This document shows positions 1 to 9,200 of a DNA stretch of 64,000 bases, one piece after another. The DNA lies in contig NJBM01000005.1 of NCBI GenBank assembly GCA_005223045.1, positions 186,001 to 250,000 of the forward strand, given 5' to 3'. Made by a program: the position numbers and the translations under genes. The notes below the pieces were generated by a model. It saw only the letters and a list, made by a program, of their open reading frames with translations, had not been told where the DNA came from and searched no databases. The stretch comes from Planctomycetes bacterium B3_Pla. Lineage in GTDB: Bacteria > Planctomycetota > Phycisphaerae > Sedimentisphaerales > Anaerobacaceae. Each line of letters opens with the position of its first letter. Position 1 is the first letter of the stretch.

Positions 1-1316
1 TTGCACCGGGCGAACGTACTGTGGTCGTGCGGGACCGCAATGCCTTCGAGGCTAAATATGGCGCGAACGTGAATATAGCCGGCCAGTACTCGGGGAGCCT
101 CGACAATGCCGGCGAGGCAATCAGGCTCGAAGATGCTGTCGGCCGGACGATTCTGGACTTTAGCTACAGGGACGGCTGGCGTTCCATTACAGACGGCGAG
201 GGTTTCTCTCTGACCTTAATAGACCCAGGCAGTTGGGACCGGAAAGAGTCGTGGCGCGCGAGCACATACGCCGGCGGCTCGCCCGGCGGGAGCGATGACG
301 GCATTATCCCCAATCCCCGCGCCGTGGTTATCAACGAACTGTTGGCGCATTCACATGCCGAGGTCTCGGATTGGATTGAGCTTCACAACACGACCGGGAC
401 GACTATCGACATCAGTGGTTGGCTTCTCAGCGACAGCAGGGACAATCTTGCCAAATACGTCATTGCCGGCGGAACGGCAATCGCCCCACAAGGGTACGTT
501 GTCTTCCGCCAGGACCTGCACTTTGGCAACACAAACGATCCGGGCTGTCTTGAGCCGTTCGCCCTGAGTGAGAACGGCGAGCAGTTGTACCTAAGCTCGG
601 CGCAGGACGGTGTGCTCACAGGATACCGGGACGTGCAGGATTTCGGCGCTTCGGCGACCGGCGTATCGTTCGGGCGTTACTACAAAAGCAGCACGGACAA
701 CTACAACTTTGTGGCGATGGAGCAAAATACGCCCGGCTCGGCCAATGCTTATCCGAAGGTCGGCCCGATTGTCATAAGAGAGATTATGTACAATCCCGAC
801 TGGCCTGCCGGGGGTTCATATACGAACGACCAATACGAATATATCGAGATTCGCAACATCAGTGCAGAGCCTGTAACATTGTATCGCGACGATAAGGCCC
901 TGCCGTGGAAGTTTACCGACGGTATCGATTTCACGTTCCCCGCCGACTTGCCCTCTACCATACCTTCGTGGGGATATCTCTTAGTGGTCAAGGACCCGGC
1001 GGCATTTTCCTGGCGCTATCCGGGCGTGCCTGCCGAGAAGATTCTCGGCCCTTACGACGGCAAGCTGAGCAATGCCGGCGAGAAGCTCGAGCTTGGTATG
1101 CCGGGCGACGTTGACAGTGACGGCAGACGTCATTACATCCGCATTGACAGGGTCAATTACAGCGACGGCGCGCATCCTCAGGATAGTCCCGGCTCGATAG
1201 ACCTCTGGCCGACCGATCCGGATGGCTACGGCAAAGCACTCATACGAAAGGTCCCGGCCGACTACGGCAACGATCCCGACAACTGGATAGCCATTGCCCC
1301 TTCTCCCGATGGGTAA
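1..1316 (+). CDS. Secreted lamin-tail domain protein, C-terminal part (5' end outside window)
   Basis: The reading frame is open from the first full codon at position 3, so the GTG at 21 is not a real start; the gene begins upstream of the window. The visible ~437 residues hold about three lamin-tail (LTD) repeats, each recognisable by a VVINE or IVIREIMYNP opening, a WIELHN/YIEIRN strand, an LSNAGEKL-like strand and a closing SPG turn. LTD domains are beta-sandwiches found in many secreted bacterial proteins, often with CotH or nuclease domains. The sequence aligns almost residue for residue with the C-terminus of the protein ending at 10897, apart from an insertion present only there. It is therefore a close paralogue in a tandem family. 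The role is unknown; extracellular or cell-envelope adhesion or scaffolding is a guess. Confidence 0.85.
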   Translation, partial: APGERTVVVRDRNAFEAKYGANVNIAGQYSGSLDNAGEAIRLEDAVGRTILDFSYRDGWRSITDGEGFSLTLIDPGSWDRKESWRASTYAGGSPGGSDDGIIPNPRAVVINELLAHSHAEVSDWIELHNTTGTTIDISGWLLSDSRDNLAKYVIAGGTAIAPQGYVVFRQDLHFGNTNDPGCLEPFALSENGEQLYLSSAQDGVLTGYRDVQDFGASATGVSFGRYYKSSTDNYNFVAMEQNTPGSANAYPKVGPIVIREIMYNPDWPAGGSYTNDQYEYIEIRNISAEPVTLYRDDKALPWKFTDGIDFTFPADLPSTIPSWGYLLVVKDPAAFSWRYPGVPAEKILGPYDGKLSNAGEKLELGMPGDVDSDGRRHYIRIDRVNYSDGAHPQDSPGSIDLWPTDPDGYGKALIRKVPADYGNDPDNWIAIAPSPDG

Positions 1317-1414
1317 ACGCCGGTCAAATCCGGAGACTTTGATCCACGTGTTATTTACTTGTTACGACAGTAGGTGTTAGCATGATAGTGTTCGTTGAGG
1401 AAGGAGATAAAAAG

Positions 1415-4400
1415 GTGTTCAAGTCTGTGAGTCTTTCCCTGCTCCTTCTCGCATCGACTGTTGCGATTGCAGGTTCTACAGGCTTTGGCTCTCAGCATAG
1501 TATTGTAATTAACGAGGTTCACTACGACCCGGACGTTAAGACCGAATTAGTGGAGTTTGTCGAACTCCACAATGCAGGGACCGTGGATGTCGATCTCGCA
1601 GGCTGGTATTTTGCCGGGGGAATTTCCTACGAGTTCCCTGCCGGTTCGATGTTGCCGCCGGGTGGCTATATCATCGTGGCCCAGGATCCGGTTTTCATCC
1701 ACGCCAAGTGGAGCAGCGGCAGACTTAGCCTGCCTGCGGAACTGGTTTTCGGCCCGTTTGAAGGCAAACTCGACAACAACGGAGAAACAGTTCGTTTATG
1801 CAGCGCCGACGGCCGGGAAATTGACACGGTGGACTATCAGCTCGGCTTCCCCTGGCCGACTGTGGGCGATGTCGTGCCGGAGACGCAGCCGGGCGCCGGA
1901 CGTTCCATCCAGTTAATTAATCCGTTTCTTGACAATGACTTGTCGGGCAGTTGGCGCTCGGCCTTGCCGACGCCTGCGGCATTCAACGATGCGGTCTATC
2001 TCGACAATGCGCCGCCTCATATTCGCCAGGTAAAGCACACGCCGAAACAACCCAAGTCGGACGAAGTGGTGACTGTCAGCGCCAAAGTTACCGACTCCGA
2101 TGGTGTGGCCAATGTTACCTTGGAGTATCAAATCGTCGAGCCGGGCAGCTATGTAAACCTCGATGATTGGCAATACCGCTCGAACTGGACCGGCGTTGCG
2201 ATGCACGATGACGGACTCGGTGGAGACGAAATGCAGAGTGACAATATTTATACCGTGCAACTACCCGGTTCCTTGCAGAAACACCGCCGGCTGATACGCT
2301 ATCGTATTCTGGTCGTGGACAACCGTCAGTTGAGCCTTATGGTGCCGTACAGGGATGATCCACAGCCGAACTTCGCGTATTTTGTCTATGACGGCGTGCC
2401 GGCCTGGCGCGGAGCCGTCCGGCCCGGTGCAACCCCTGTGGTCGAATACGGCACAAACGTAATGCGGAGCCTGCCCGTTTATCATCTAATCAGCAAGAAA
2501 TCGGACGTGGAAACTTCAACGTGGTTCGAGAAGTATGCCGGCAGCGATTACAAGTGGTACGGCACATTAGTTTACGACGGGAAAGTCTATGACCACGTCC
2601 GCTACCGCGCGCGGGGCGGCGTCTGGCGCTACGCCATGGGCAAAAACATGTGGAAGTTCAACTTCAACCGGGGACACCGCTTCCAGGCTCGCGACGACTA
2701 CGGCAAAAAGTACAAGACCAAATGGGACAAACTGAACTTCTCGGCGTGTATTCAGCAGGGCAGCTTCGGGCAGCGCGGCGAGCACGGAATGTTCGAGGCG
2801 CTGTCCAACAAGCTTTTCAACATGGCCAGCGCTGCGGCTTCAAAAACCAATTGGCTACAGTTCAGGATTATCGACGAGGCGTTCGAGGGTGGAACTCTAA
2901 ACGAAGCGCACCCGCCGCTGACCGGCAGCGGGACTCAATATGACGGTGATTTTTGGGGGTTGTACATGACCCTCGAGCAGATGGACGGCCGCTTCCTGGA
3001 CGAGCACGGTCTGCCTGACGGGAACCTCTACAAGATGGACCAGGCCTACCCGGACGGCTGCAAACTCAACAACCTCGGTCCCACCGGCGCGATGGACAAG
3101 TCCGACGTCCTTGGCTTTAGGAGCCGTTACCAGTCATCTCCGGCGGCGGATTGGTGGTGCTCTAACGTCAATCTTGAGGCGTATTACAGCCTGCACGCCA
3201 TTTACCATGCCGTCCATCACGGCGATATCACCAGCAAGAACCACTTCTTCTATCTCAATCCCGAACCGGTCACTAACCAATGGGGCACCAACAGCCTCTG
3301 GTGGCAGTTGCCGTGGGATGTCGATCTGACGTGGACCTGCTACTACCGGCCGACCCACATGGAAGATCCATTCACCGAACGCGGCAGGATTATGAGGCAC
3401 AGTGTCCTGGACATCGCGGCGAGAAATCGTGTGCAGGAAATCTGCGACCTGCTGTTCAATTCCGAACAGACCGATCAGTTGATAGATGAGTTCGCTGCCG
3501 TGATTGACGATCCCGCCGGGGGACCTTCCATTGTGGATGCGGACCGTGCGATGTGGGACTACCACTGGGTGGTGGGAAGCGGCGCCTATCCGAAATACCT
3601 TAACCGCCAGGCTTCGTTAAAGGCTGGCCAGGGCCGATTCTACCAGGAGGCCGTAGATCGAGGCTACCGGCGCGACTTTGCCGGCATGGTCCAGGTCATG
3701 AAGGATTTTGTGGTCGAGCGAGCCAGCCACATGGATTCCATATCCAGAGACACTGCTATCCCGCGCAGGCCTGTCATCACGGCAACCTGCCCCCCTGCTT
3801 ATCCAATTAACTCCCTGACATTCCAGACGAGTCCCTTCAGCGATCCTCAGGGCGGCGGCACTTTTGCCGCGATGAAATGGCGCATTGCCGAGGTGGCCCC
3901 CGGCTCTCAATCGGTTACACAGGAAGACGGCACGGTCCTTGTGCACGATGCCGCCGAATGGAAGTATTTCAAAGGTACGCAGGAACCGCCGGCGATGCGA
4001 GGTGTCTCTTGGCGCCAGCCAGGTTACGATGACTCAATCTGGTTCACCGGCGATGCGCCAATTGGGTATGGCGAATCATTTATCACAACTAACCTAAGCG
4101 ATATGAGGGGCCGGTACTCGACGGTGTATCTCCGCAAGACATTCGAGGTAACCGACGTCGAGGCCATCGGAAGGCTGGTACTGGAAGCGATGTACGATGA
4201 CGGTGTCAATATCTGGATCAACGGTATCCATGTCGCGGCCGGTAACACCCCTTCGGCTGAACTGCCATTCGATGCCACCGTCAGCAACCGTTCGGAGAAT
4301 CACAGCTTTACTGCTTTTGGATTAGTCGATCCGGACAGCTACCTTGTCTCCGGCACAAACGTTGTCGCGGTACAGGTGATCAACTCTTACCTGAGCAACA

Positions 4401-6199
4401 GCTCCGATTGCTTCATAGATGTTCGATTGACTGCTGAGACGGCTGAGCCGGGCGCCCCCCCTGCTGCCCCGCGCAGCTACAGCAGGAAGCCGGGAAAGTA
4501 CGAGATCGACGCCGTCTGGGAGAGCGCCGAGCTTAATGATTCTGCCGAAACCACCATACAAATACCGGCAAGTGTCGTCAAGGTGGGACGCACCTACAGA
4601 GTCCGCTGCAGGATGAAGGACAACACGGATCGATGGAGCCACTGGTCGGACCCGGTTCAGTTTGTAACAGGCGAGCCGATCTCGGCAGGCATCGTGGAGG
4701 ATCTGCGCGTTACCGAAGTGATGTATAATCCGGCCGACCCGCCGGGCAATAATCCCGAGGACAATGACGAATTTGAGTTCGTCGAATTGAAGAACACCGG
4801 GGATGAAACCATCGACTTGACTTATGTGTCTTTCGTCAATGGCATTGCGTTTGACTTTGGCGGCGGCAAAATCACCAGCCTTGCTCCCGGAGAGTTTGTC
4901 CTGGTAGTCAAGAATGAGGCTGCATTCAAATCTCGCTACGGCATAACTTTGTCCGCCCGAATCGCCGGCGAATATACAGGCAGACTCTCGAACAACGGGG
5001 AGAACGTAATCCTTTCAGATTTCTGGAACGGGACCGTGGCTGAGTTTGCATACAATGACGGTCGCGGCTGGCCCCTACCGGCCGACGGCGGAGGCCATTC
5101 GCTCGTGCCATTGGCTTCGGCCGTGCGAGGCGAACCTGGCGGCACGCTGAACTATGGCGGCAACTGGCGCGCGAGCACTTATCTCGGCGGCTCTCCGGGC
5201 AGAGATGATCCCGAGCCGGTGACCACTGTTGTCCTCAACGAAATCATGGCGCATACTAATTACCATGATCCTAAGAACCCACGGCACGAATCCAACGACT
5301 GGATCGAGCTCTACAATACCACATCGGCAAGTGTCAGTCTGCGCGACTTGTACCTGAGCGATGATATCGGCGACCTTACGAAATGGGCCATTCCGGCGGT
5401 TGAGATTGCAGGCGGTTCTTTTATCAGTTTTGACGAGGTTACAGGTTTCCATAATCCAATCGACAGCGGATTTGGCCTGAGCAAAGCCGGCGAGGAGGTC
5501 ATTCTCTCCTATCTTCCCGGCACATCCGAGGACCGTATCGTTGATTATGTAACATTTAAGGGACAGCCGGAGAATGCATCTCTGGGTCGTTACCCGGACG
5601 GCGGTCGGTACTGGCTCGAAATGGCGCCGTCGCGTAACTCGTCCAATGTGAATGCTTTCCTGCACGTGGTGATAGACGAGCTTATGTATCATCCGTTAGC
5701 AGAAACAGATGATGAGTACATCGAGTTGTACAATCCTACAACAAGCCGGGTTTATTTAGAGAATTCCGAAGGCCCCTGGCGTTTGGACGGCGGCGTCGAT
5801 TACACGTTCCCGACGAATACCTCAATTCCTGCCGGCGGCAGGTTGATAATCGTGGGCTTTGATCCGGCTGCCGATGCTGTCCGGTTGAATGCGTTTGTTG
5901 CCGGGTATAACACGGGGCTGTTGACTCCCGGCGTGAATATAGTGGGACCGTGGTCGGGCAATCTTTCCAACAGCGGAGAACGGCTTGCTCTGGAGAAGCC
6001 GCAGCCTCCCGACCAACCGGGCGACCCGGTCTCCAGGGTGATTGTCGATGAAGTGATATACGCTGATGTGCCGCCCTGGCCTGAGAGTGCGGATGGCGCC
6101 AGCGACGTTTTGCAAAGAATCTTGGCCGATCAGTATCATTCCGGCAACGATCCCGGCAACTGGCAGGCCGTTTTACCGACGCCCGGCGGCGAGCCGTAG
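1415..6199 (+). CDS. Giant secreted CotH-kinase-like / lamin-tail protein
   Basis: About 1594 residues. The GTG at 1415 is chosen over the upstream ATG at 1382 because AAGGAGAT at 1401-1408 sits 6 nt before it and translation then begins directly with a signal peptide (MFKSVSLSLLLLASTVAIAG). Order of domains: signal peptide; one LTD repeat (about 25-165); a CotH-type protein-kinase-like domain (about 330-730) with RARGGVWRY, KFNFNRGHRF, WGLYMTLEQMDGRFLDEHG, GNLYK and WQLPWDVDLTW; a galactose-binding-like jelly roll (YDDGVNIWINGIHVA); then three more LTD repeats to the end. In Bacillus the related CotH phosphorylates spore-coat proteins; in planctomycetes the substrates are unknown. The gene sits 98 nt after the upstream paralogue and 15 nt before the next, suggesting co-transcription. 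No sorting signal was seen at the C-terminus. Confidence 0.85.
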   Translation: MFKSVSLSLLLLASTVAIAGSTGFGSQHSIVINEVHYDPDVKTELVEFVELHNAGTVDVDLAGWYFAGGISYEFPAGSMLPPGGYIIVAQDPVFIHAKWSSGRLSLPAELVFGPFEGKLDNNGETVRLCSADGREIDTVDYQLGFPWPTVGDVVPETQPGAGRSIQLINPFLDNDLSGSWRSALPTPAAFNDAVYLDNAPPHIRQVKHTPKQPKSDEVVTVSAKVTDSDGVANVTLEYQIVEPGSYVNLDDWQYRSNWTGVAMHDDGLGGDEMQSDNIYTVQLPGSLQKHRRLIRYRILVVDNRQLSLMVPYRDDPQPNFAYFVYDGVPAWRGAVRPGATPVVEYGTNVMRSLPVYHLISKKSDVETSTWFEKYAGSDYKWYGTLVYDGKVYDHVRYRARGGVWRYAMGKNMWKFNFNRGHRFQARDDYGKKYKTKWDKLNFSACIQQGSFGQRGEHGMFEALSNKLFNMASAAASKTNWLQFRIIDEAFEGGTLNEAHPPLTGSGTQYDGDFWGLYMTLEQMDGRFLDEHGLPDGNLYKMDQAYPDGCKLNNLGPTGAMDKSDVLGFRSRYQSSPAADWWCSNVNLEAYYSLHAIYHAVHHGDITSKNHFFYLNPEPVTNQWGTNSLWWQLPWDVDLTWTCYYRPTHMEDPFTERGRIMRHSVLDIAARNRVQEICDLLFNSEQTDQLIDEFAAVIDDPAGGPSIVDADRAMWDYHWVVGSGAYPKYLNRQASLKAGQGRFYQEAVDRGYRRDFAGMVQVMKDFVVERASHMDSISRDTAIPRRPVITATCPPAYPINSLTFQTSPFSDPQGGGTFAAMKWRIAEVAPGSQSVTQEDGTVLVHDAAEWKYFKGTQEPPAMRGVSWRQPGYDDSIWFTGDAPIGYGESFITTNLSDMRGRYSTVYLRKTFEVTDVEAIGRLVLEAMYDDGVNIWINGIHVAAGNTPSAELPFDATVSNRSENHSFTAFGLVDPDSYLVSGTNVVAVQVINSYLSNSSDCFIDVRLTAETAEPGAPPAAPRSYSRKPGKYEIDAVWESAELNDSAETTIQIPASVVKVGRTYRVRCRMKDNTDRWSHWSDPVQFVTGEPISAGIVEDLRVTEVMYNPADPPGNNPEDNDEFEFVELKNTGDETIDLTYVSFVNGIAFDFGGGKITSLAPGEFVLVVKNEAAFKSRYGITLSARIAGEYTGRLSNNGENVILSDFWNGTVAEFAYNDGRGWPLPADGGGHSLVPLASAVRGEPGGTLNYGGNWRASTYLGGSPGRDDPEPVTTVVLNEIMAHTNYHDPKNPRHESNDWIELYNTTSASVSLRDLYLSDDIGDLTKWAIPAVEIAGGSFISFDEVTGFHNPIDSGFGLSKAGEEVILSYLPGTSEDRIVDYVTFKGQPENASLGRYPDGGRYWLEMAPSRNSSNVNAFLHVVIDELMYHPLAETDDEYIELYNPTTSRVYLENSEGPWRLDGGVDYTFPTNTSIPAGGRLIIVGFDPAADAVRLNAFVAGYNTGLLTPGVNIVGPWSGNLSNSGERLALEKPQPPDQPGDPVSRVIVDEVIYADVPPWPESADGASDVLQRILADQYHSGNDPGNWQAVLPTPGGEP

Positions 6200-6214
6200 T
6201 GTCCCAATGGAAGG

Positions 6215-9200
6215 ATGGAAAAAGCAAGTATGCTTTATCGTCAAAAAAATCAACGGAATATGTTCAGAAATGTGAAAATCTCGCTACTGGCCCTGATGTT
6301 GTCCGTATGTGCGATCAACGCTGCAAGCGTCGATGGTGCGCAGGGTCAAACGGTGGTGATAAACGAGTTCCTGGCGTCCAACAGCGATACGATCCAGGAC
6401 CCCCAGGGACAGTACGATGACTGGATCGAACTGTACAACTATGGCGTCGATGCCGTTGACATAGGCGGCATGTACCTGACGGACGATTTGTCTGCTCCCA
6501 CTAAGTGGCGAATTCTTCCCTTCAACCCGCATCTGACGACCATTCGCGCCGGCGGCTATTTGTTGATATGGGCCGACAATGATGTTGCCGATGCCGGTCT
6601 GCATGCGAATTTCAAACTCGACGCCGACGGCGAGGACCTTGGCCTGTTTGGCAGTGACGGCGTTACGCTGATTGACAGCGTTACCTTCGGCGACCAGACC
6701 ACCGACATATCCTACGGTCGTCACCCTGATGCCGGCGATAACTGGCAGTTCTTTGCTTTCCCCAGCCCGGCGGCGGAAAACATCGGTGTCTATGAGGGTT
6801 TTGTCGCTGACGTTCAATTCAGTCACGAGCGAGGCTTTTACGATACCCCACTTTCTCTGACGTTAGCCACCGAGACCGAAGATGTTGTGATATACTATTC
6901 ACGAGATGGAAGCAGCCCGTACAAGTCCACCGCCCGCGGATTCGTCGGCGGCACAGTCTATAACGGTCCTATTCCAATCAGCACGACTACATGTCTAAGG
7001 GCGGTCGCGGTCAAAGAGGGCTGGAAATCCAGCGATATAAAGACACATACATATATTTTTGTCAAAGACGTGATAAGGCAATCGCCTACCGGTCAGGCCC
7101 CCGGCGCCGAATGGCCGACAGGCAGCGTTAACGGCCAAGCCATTAACTACGGCATGGATCCTGACATCGTTAACACTCCCCGGTGGGCCGGCTTAATAGA
7201 GGCTGCTTTACTCGATATCCCGACAATATCGCTGGTAACGGATCTGGCGAATCTTTTTGACCGATCCACAGGCATATACGTCAACGCCCGTAACGACGGC
7301 ATAAACTGGGAGCGACGCACGTCTGTCGAGCTGATCAATCCCGACGGCACACCGGGATTCGGTCTTGACGCGGGCCTGCGGATACGCGGGGCATTCAGCA
7401 GGACCGGCAATAATCCCAAGCATGCTTTCCGACTGGTTTTTCGCAGTGAATACGGTGCGGGAAAACTCCGCTATCCGCTGTTCGGCGACGAAGGAGTGGA
7501 CGAGTTCGACAAGATCGATCTGCGCACCAGCCAGAACAACTCCTGGGCGTTCCAGGGAAGCCCTCAAAACACGCTCATTCGGGATGTCTTCTCCCGCGAC
7601 GTACAGCGTGACATGGGCCAACCTTATACCCGCAGCAGATACTACCATCTATATATTAACGGACACTACTGGGGTCTCTACCAGACGCAGGAACGTGCCG
7701 ACGCCGATTTCGCCGAATCGTACCTGGGCGCGAACGAAGAAGATTACGATGTCATCAAAAACGACTCATCAGGCTCGCGCGCGCTGCATGCAACGGATGG
7801 TAATATGGATGCATATCGACAGTTGTACGACGCTGCTGTCGCCGGCTTTTCCTCCGACGAAGCATACCTTGCCGTGCAGGGCCTTCGGCCTGACGGAACG
7901 CCGGATCCAACCGGCCAGAAGCTGCTCGATCCCGAGAACCTGATGGACTATATGATCTGTACCTACTACACAGGCGATCCCGATGCGCCGGTCAGTTGCT
8001 GGGCACATTTCTCAAACAATGTGTTTGCCATTTACAATCGCGATAACCCCGAGGGATTCACCTGGTACCGTCATGACGCCGAACACTCTTTGGGGGCCAA
8101 TGGCGGAGTCAACGAAGGCCGGCTCCTCACCGATACCACGGACCGTTCCATCGGCCAGCAGTGGCGTCATTTTAATCCGGCCTGGCTCCATATACGCCTG
8201 ACGGCCAATCCGGAATATCTCATGCAGTTCGCCGACCGGGTGAATATGTATTTGTCTAACGGCGGTCTCTTGACGGCAGCACCGAATATCCAGCGATGGA
8301 CGGACCGGGCAAACCAGATTGATCTTGCGATTATTGCCGAATCGGCCCGATGGGGCGATGCCCAAAGACATCCGCCGCGAACCAAAAACGATTGGGAGGG
8401 CCAGAACAATTACATGATCAACACATTCTTTCCCGCCCGGACACGGATCGTTATCAACCAGATGCGCTCGGTGGATATGTTCCCAAATACGGCATTAGTA
8501 TCGTTCAACCAGCATGGCGGAGAGATATTACCGGGCTTCGAATTGCTCATGTCACAGAGTAACGGAATATCGGGAACGATCTATTACACGCTCGACGGCT
8601 CCGATCCGCGCCGGCCGGGCGCATCGGACAGCACCTCCATCACCCTGATACCTGAGAACGCCGACAAGCGAGTGCTGGTGCCGGGCCGCCCGATCGCCGA
8701 CGACTGGAAGAACGCGACGGCCTTTAATGACCTGGGATGGCTCGAATGTTCGGGCAGCCCGGGCGGTGTCGGATACGAAAGAGCATCGGGTTATGGGCAA
8801 CTGATTACTCTTGATCTCGAAGAGCAGATGTATGGCAAGACCACCACCTGCTATGTCCGGATACCGTTTACTTTCAGTGGCAGCCCTGCTGAGTTCAACT
8901 CGATGATGCTAAAGGTCAGGTACGACGATGGCTTTGTCGCCTACGTGAACGGCACCGAAGTGGCCAGACGAAACTTCAACGGCACGCCGAGCTGGAACTC
9001 CAACGCCGGCGCCAGCCGCCCCGATTCGGCGGCCGTCCAGTTCGAGAGCATTGACATTTCCGGCTCGCTCGCCGCGTTGCAACGTGGAGATAATTTGCTG
9101 GCTGTCCACGGTTTGAACACTTCGGCCACCAGCTCCGACCTTCTCATTTCCGTTGAGCTGATCGCCGACAAAGGCGGTCCCTCCGGCAGCGAGACCTCAA

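Noticed and set aside
21..23. GTG as start of the first gene
   Set aside because: The same frame is open to the window edge and continues the LTD strand (APGERTVVV) as in the paralogue, so the gene begins upstream.
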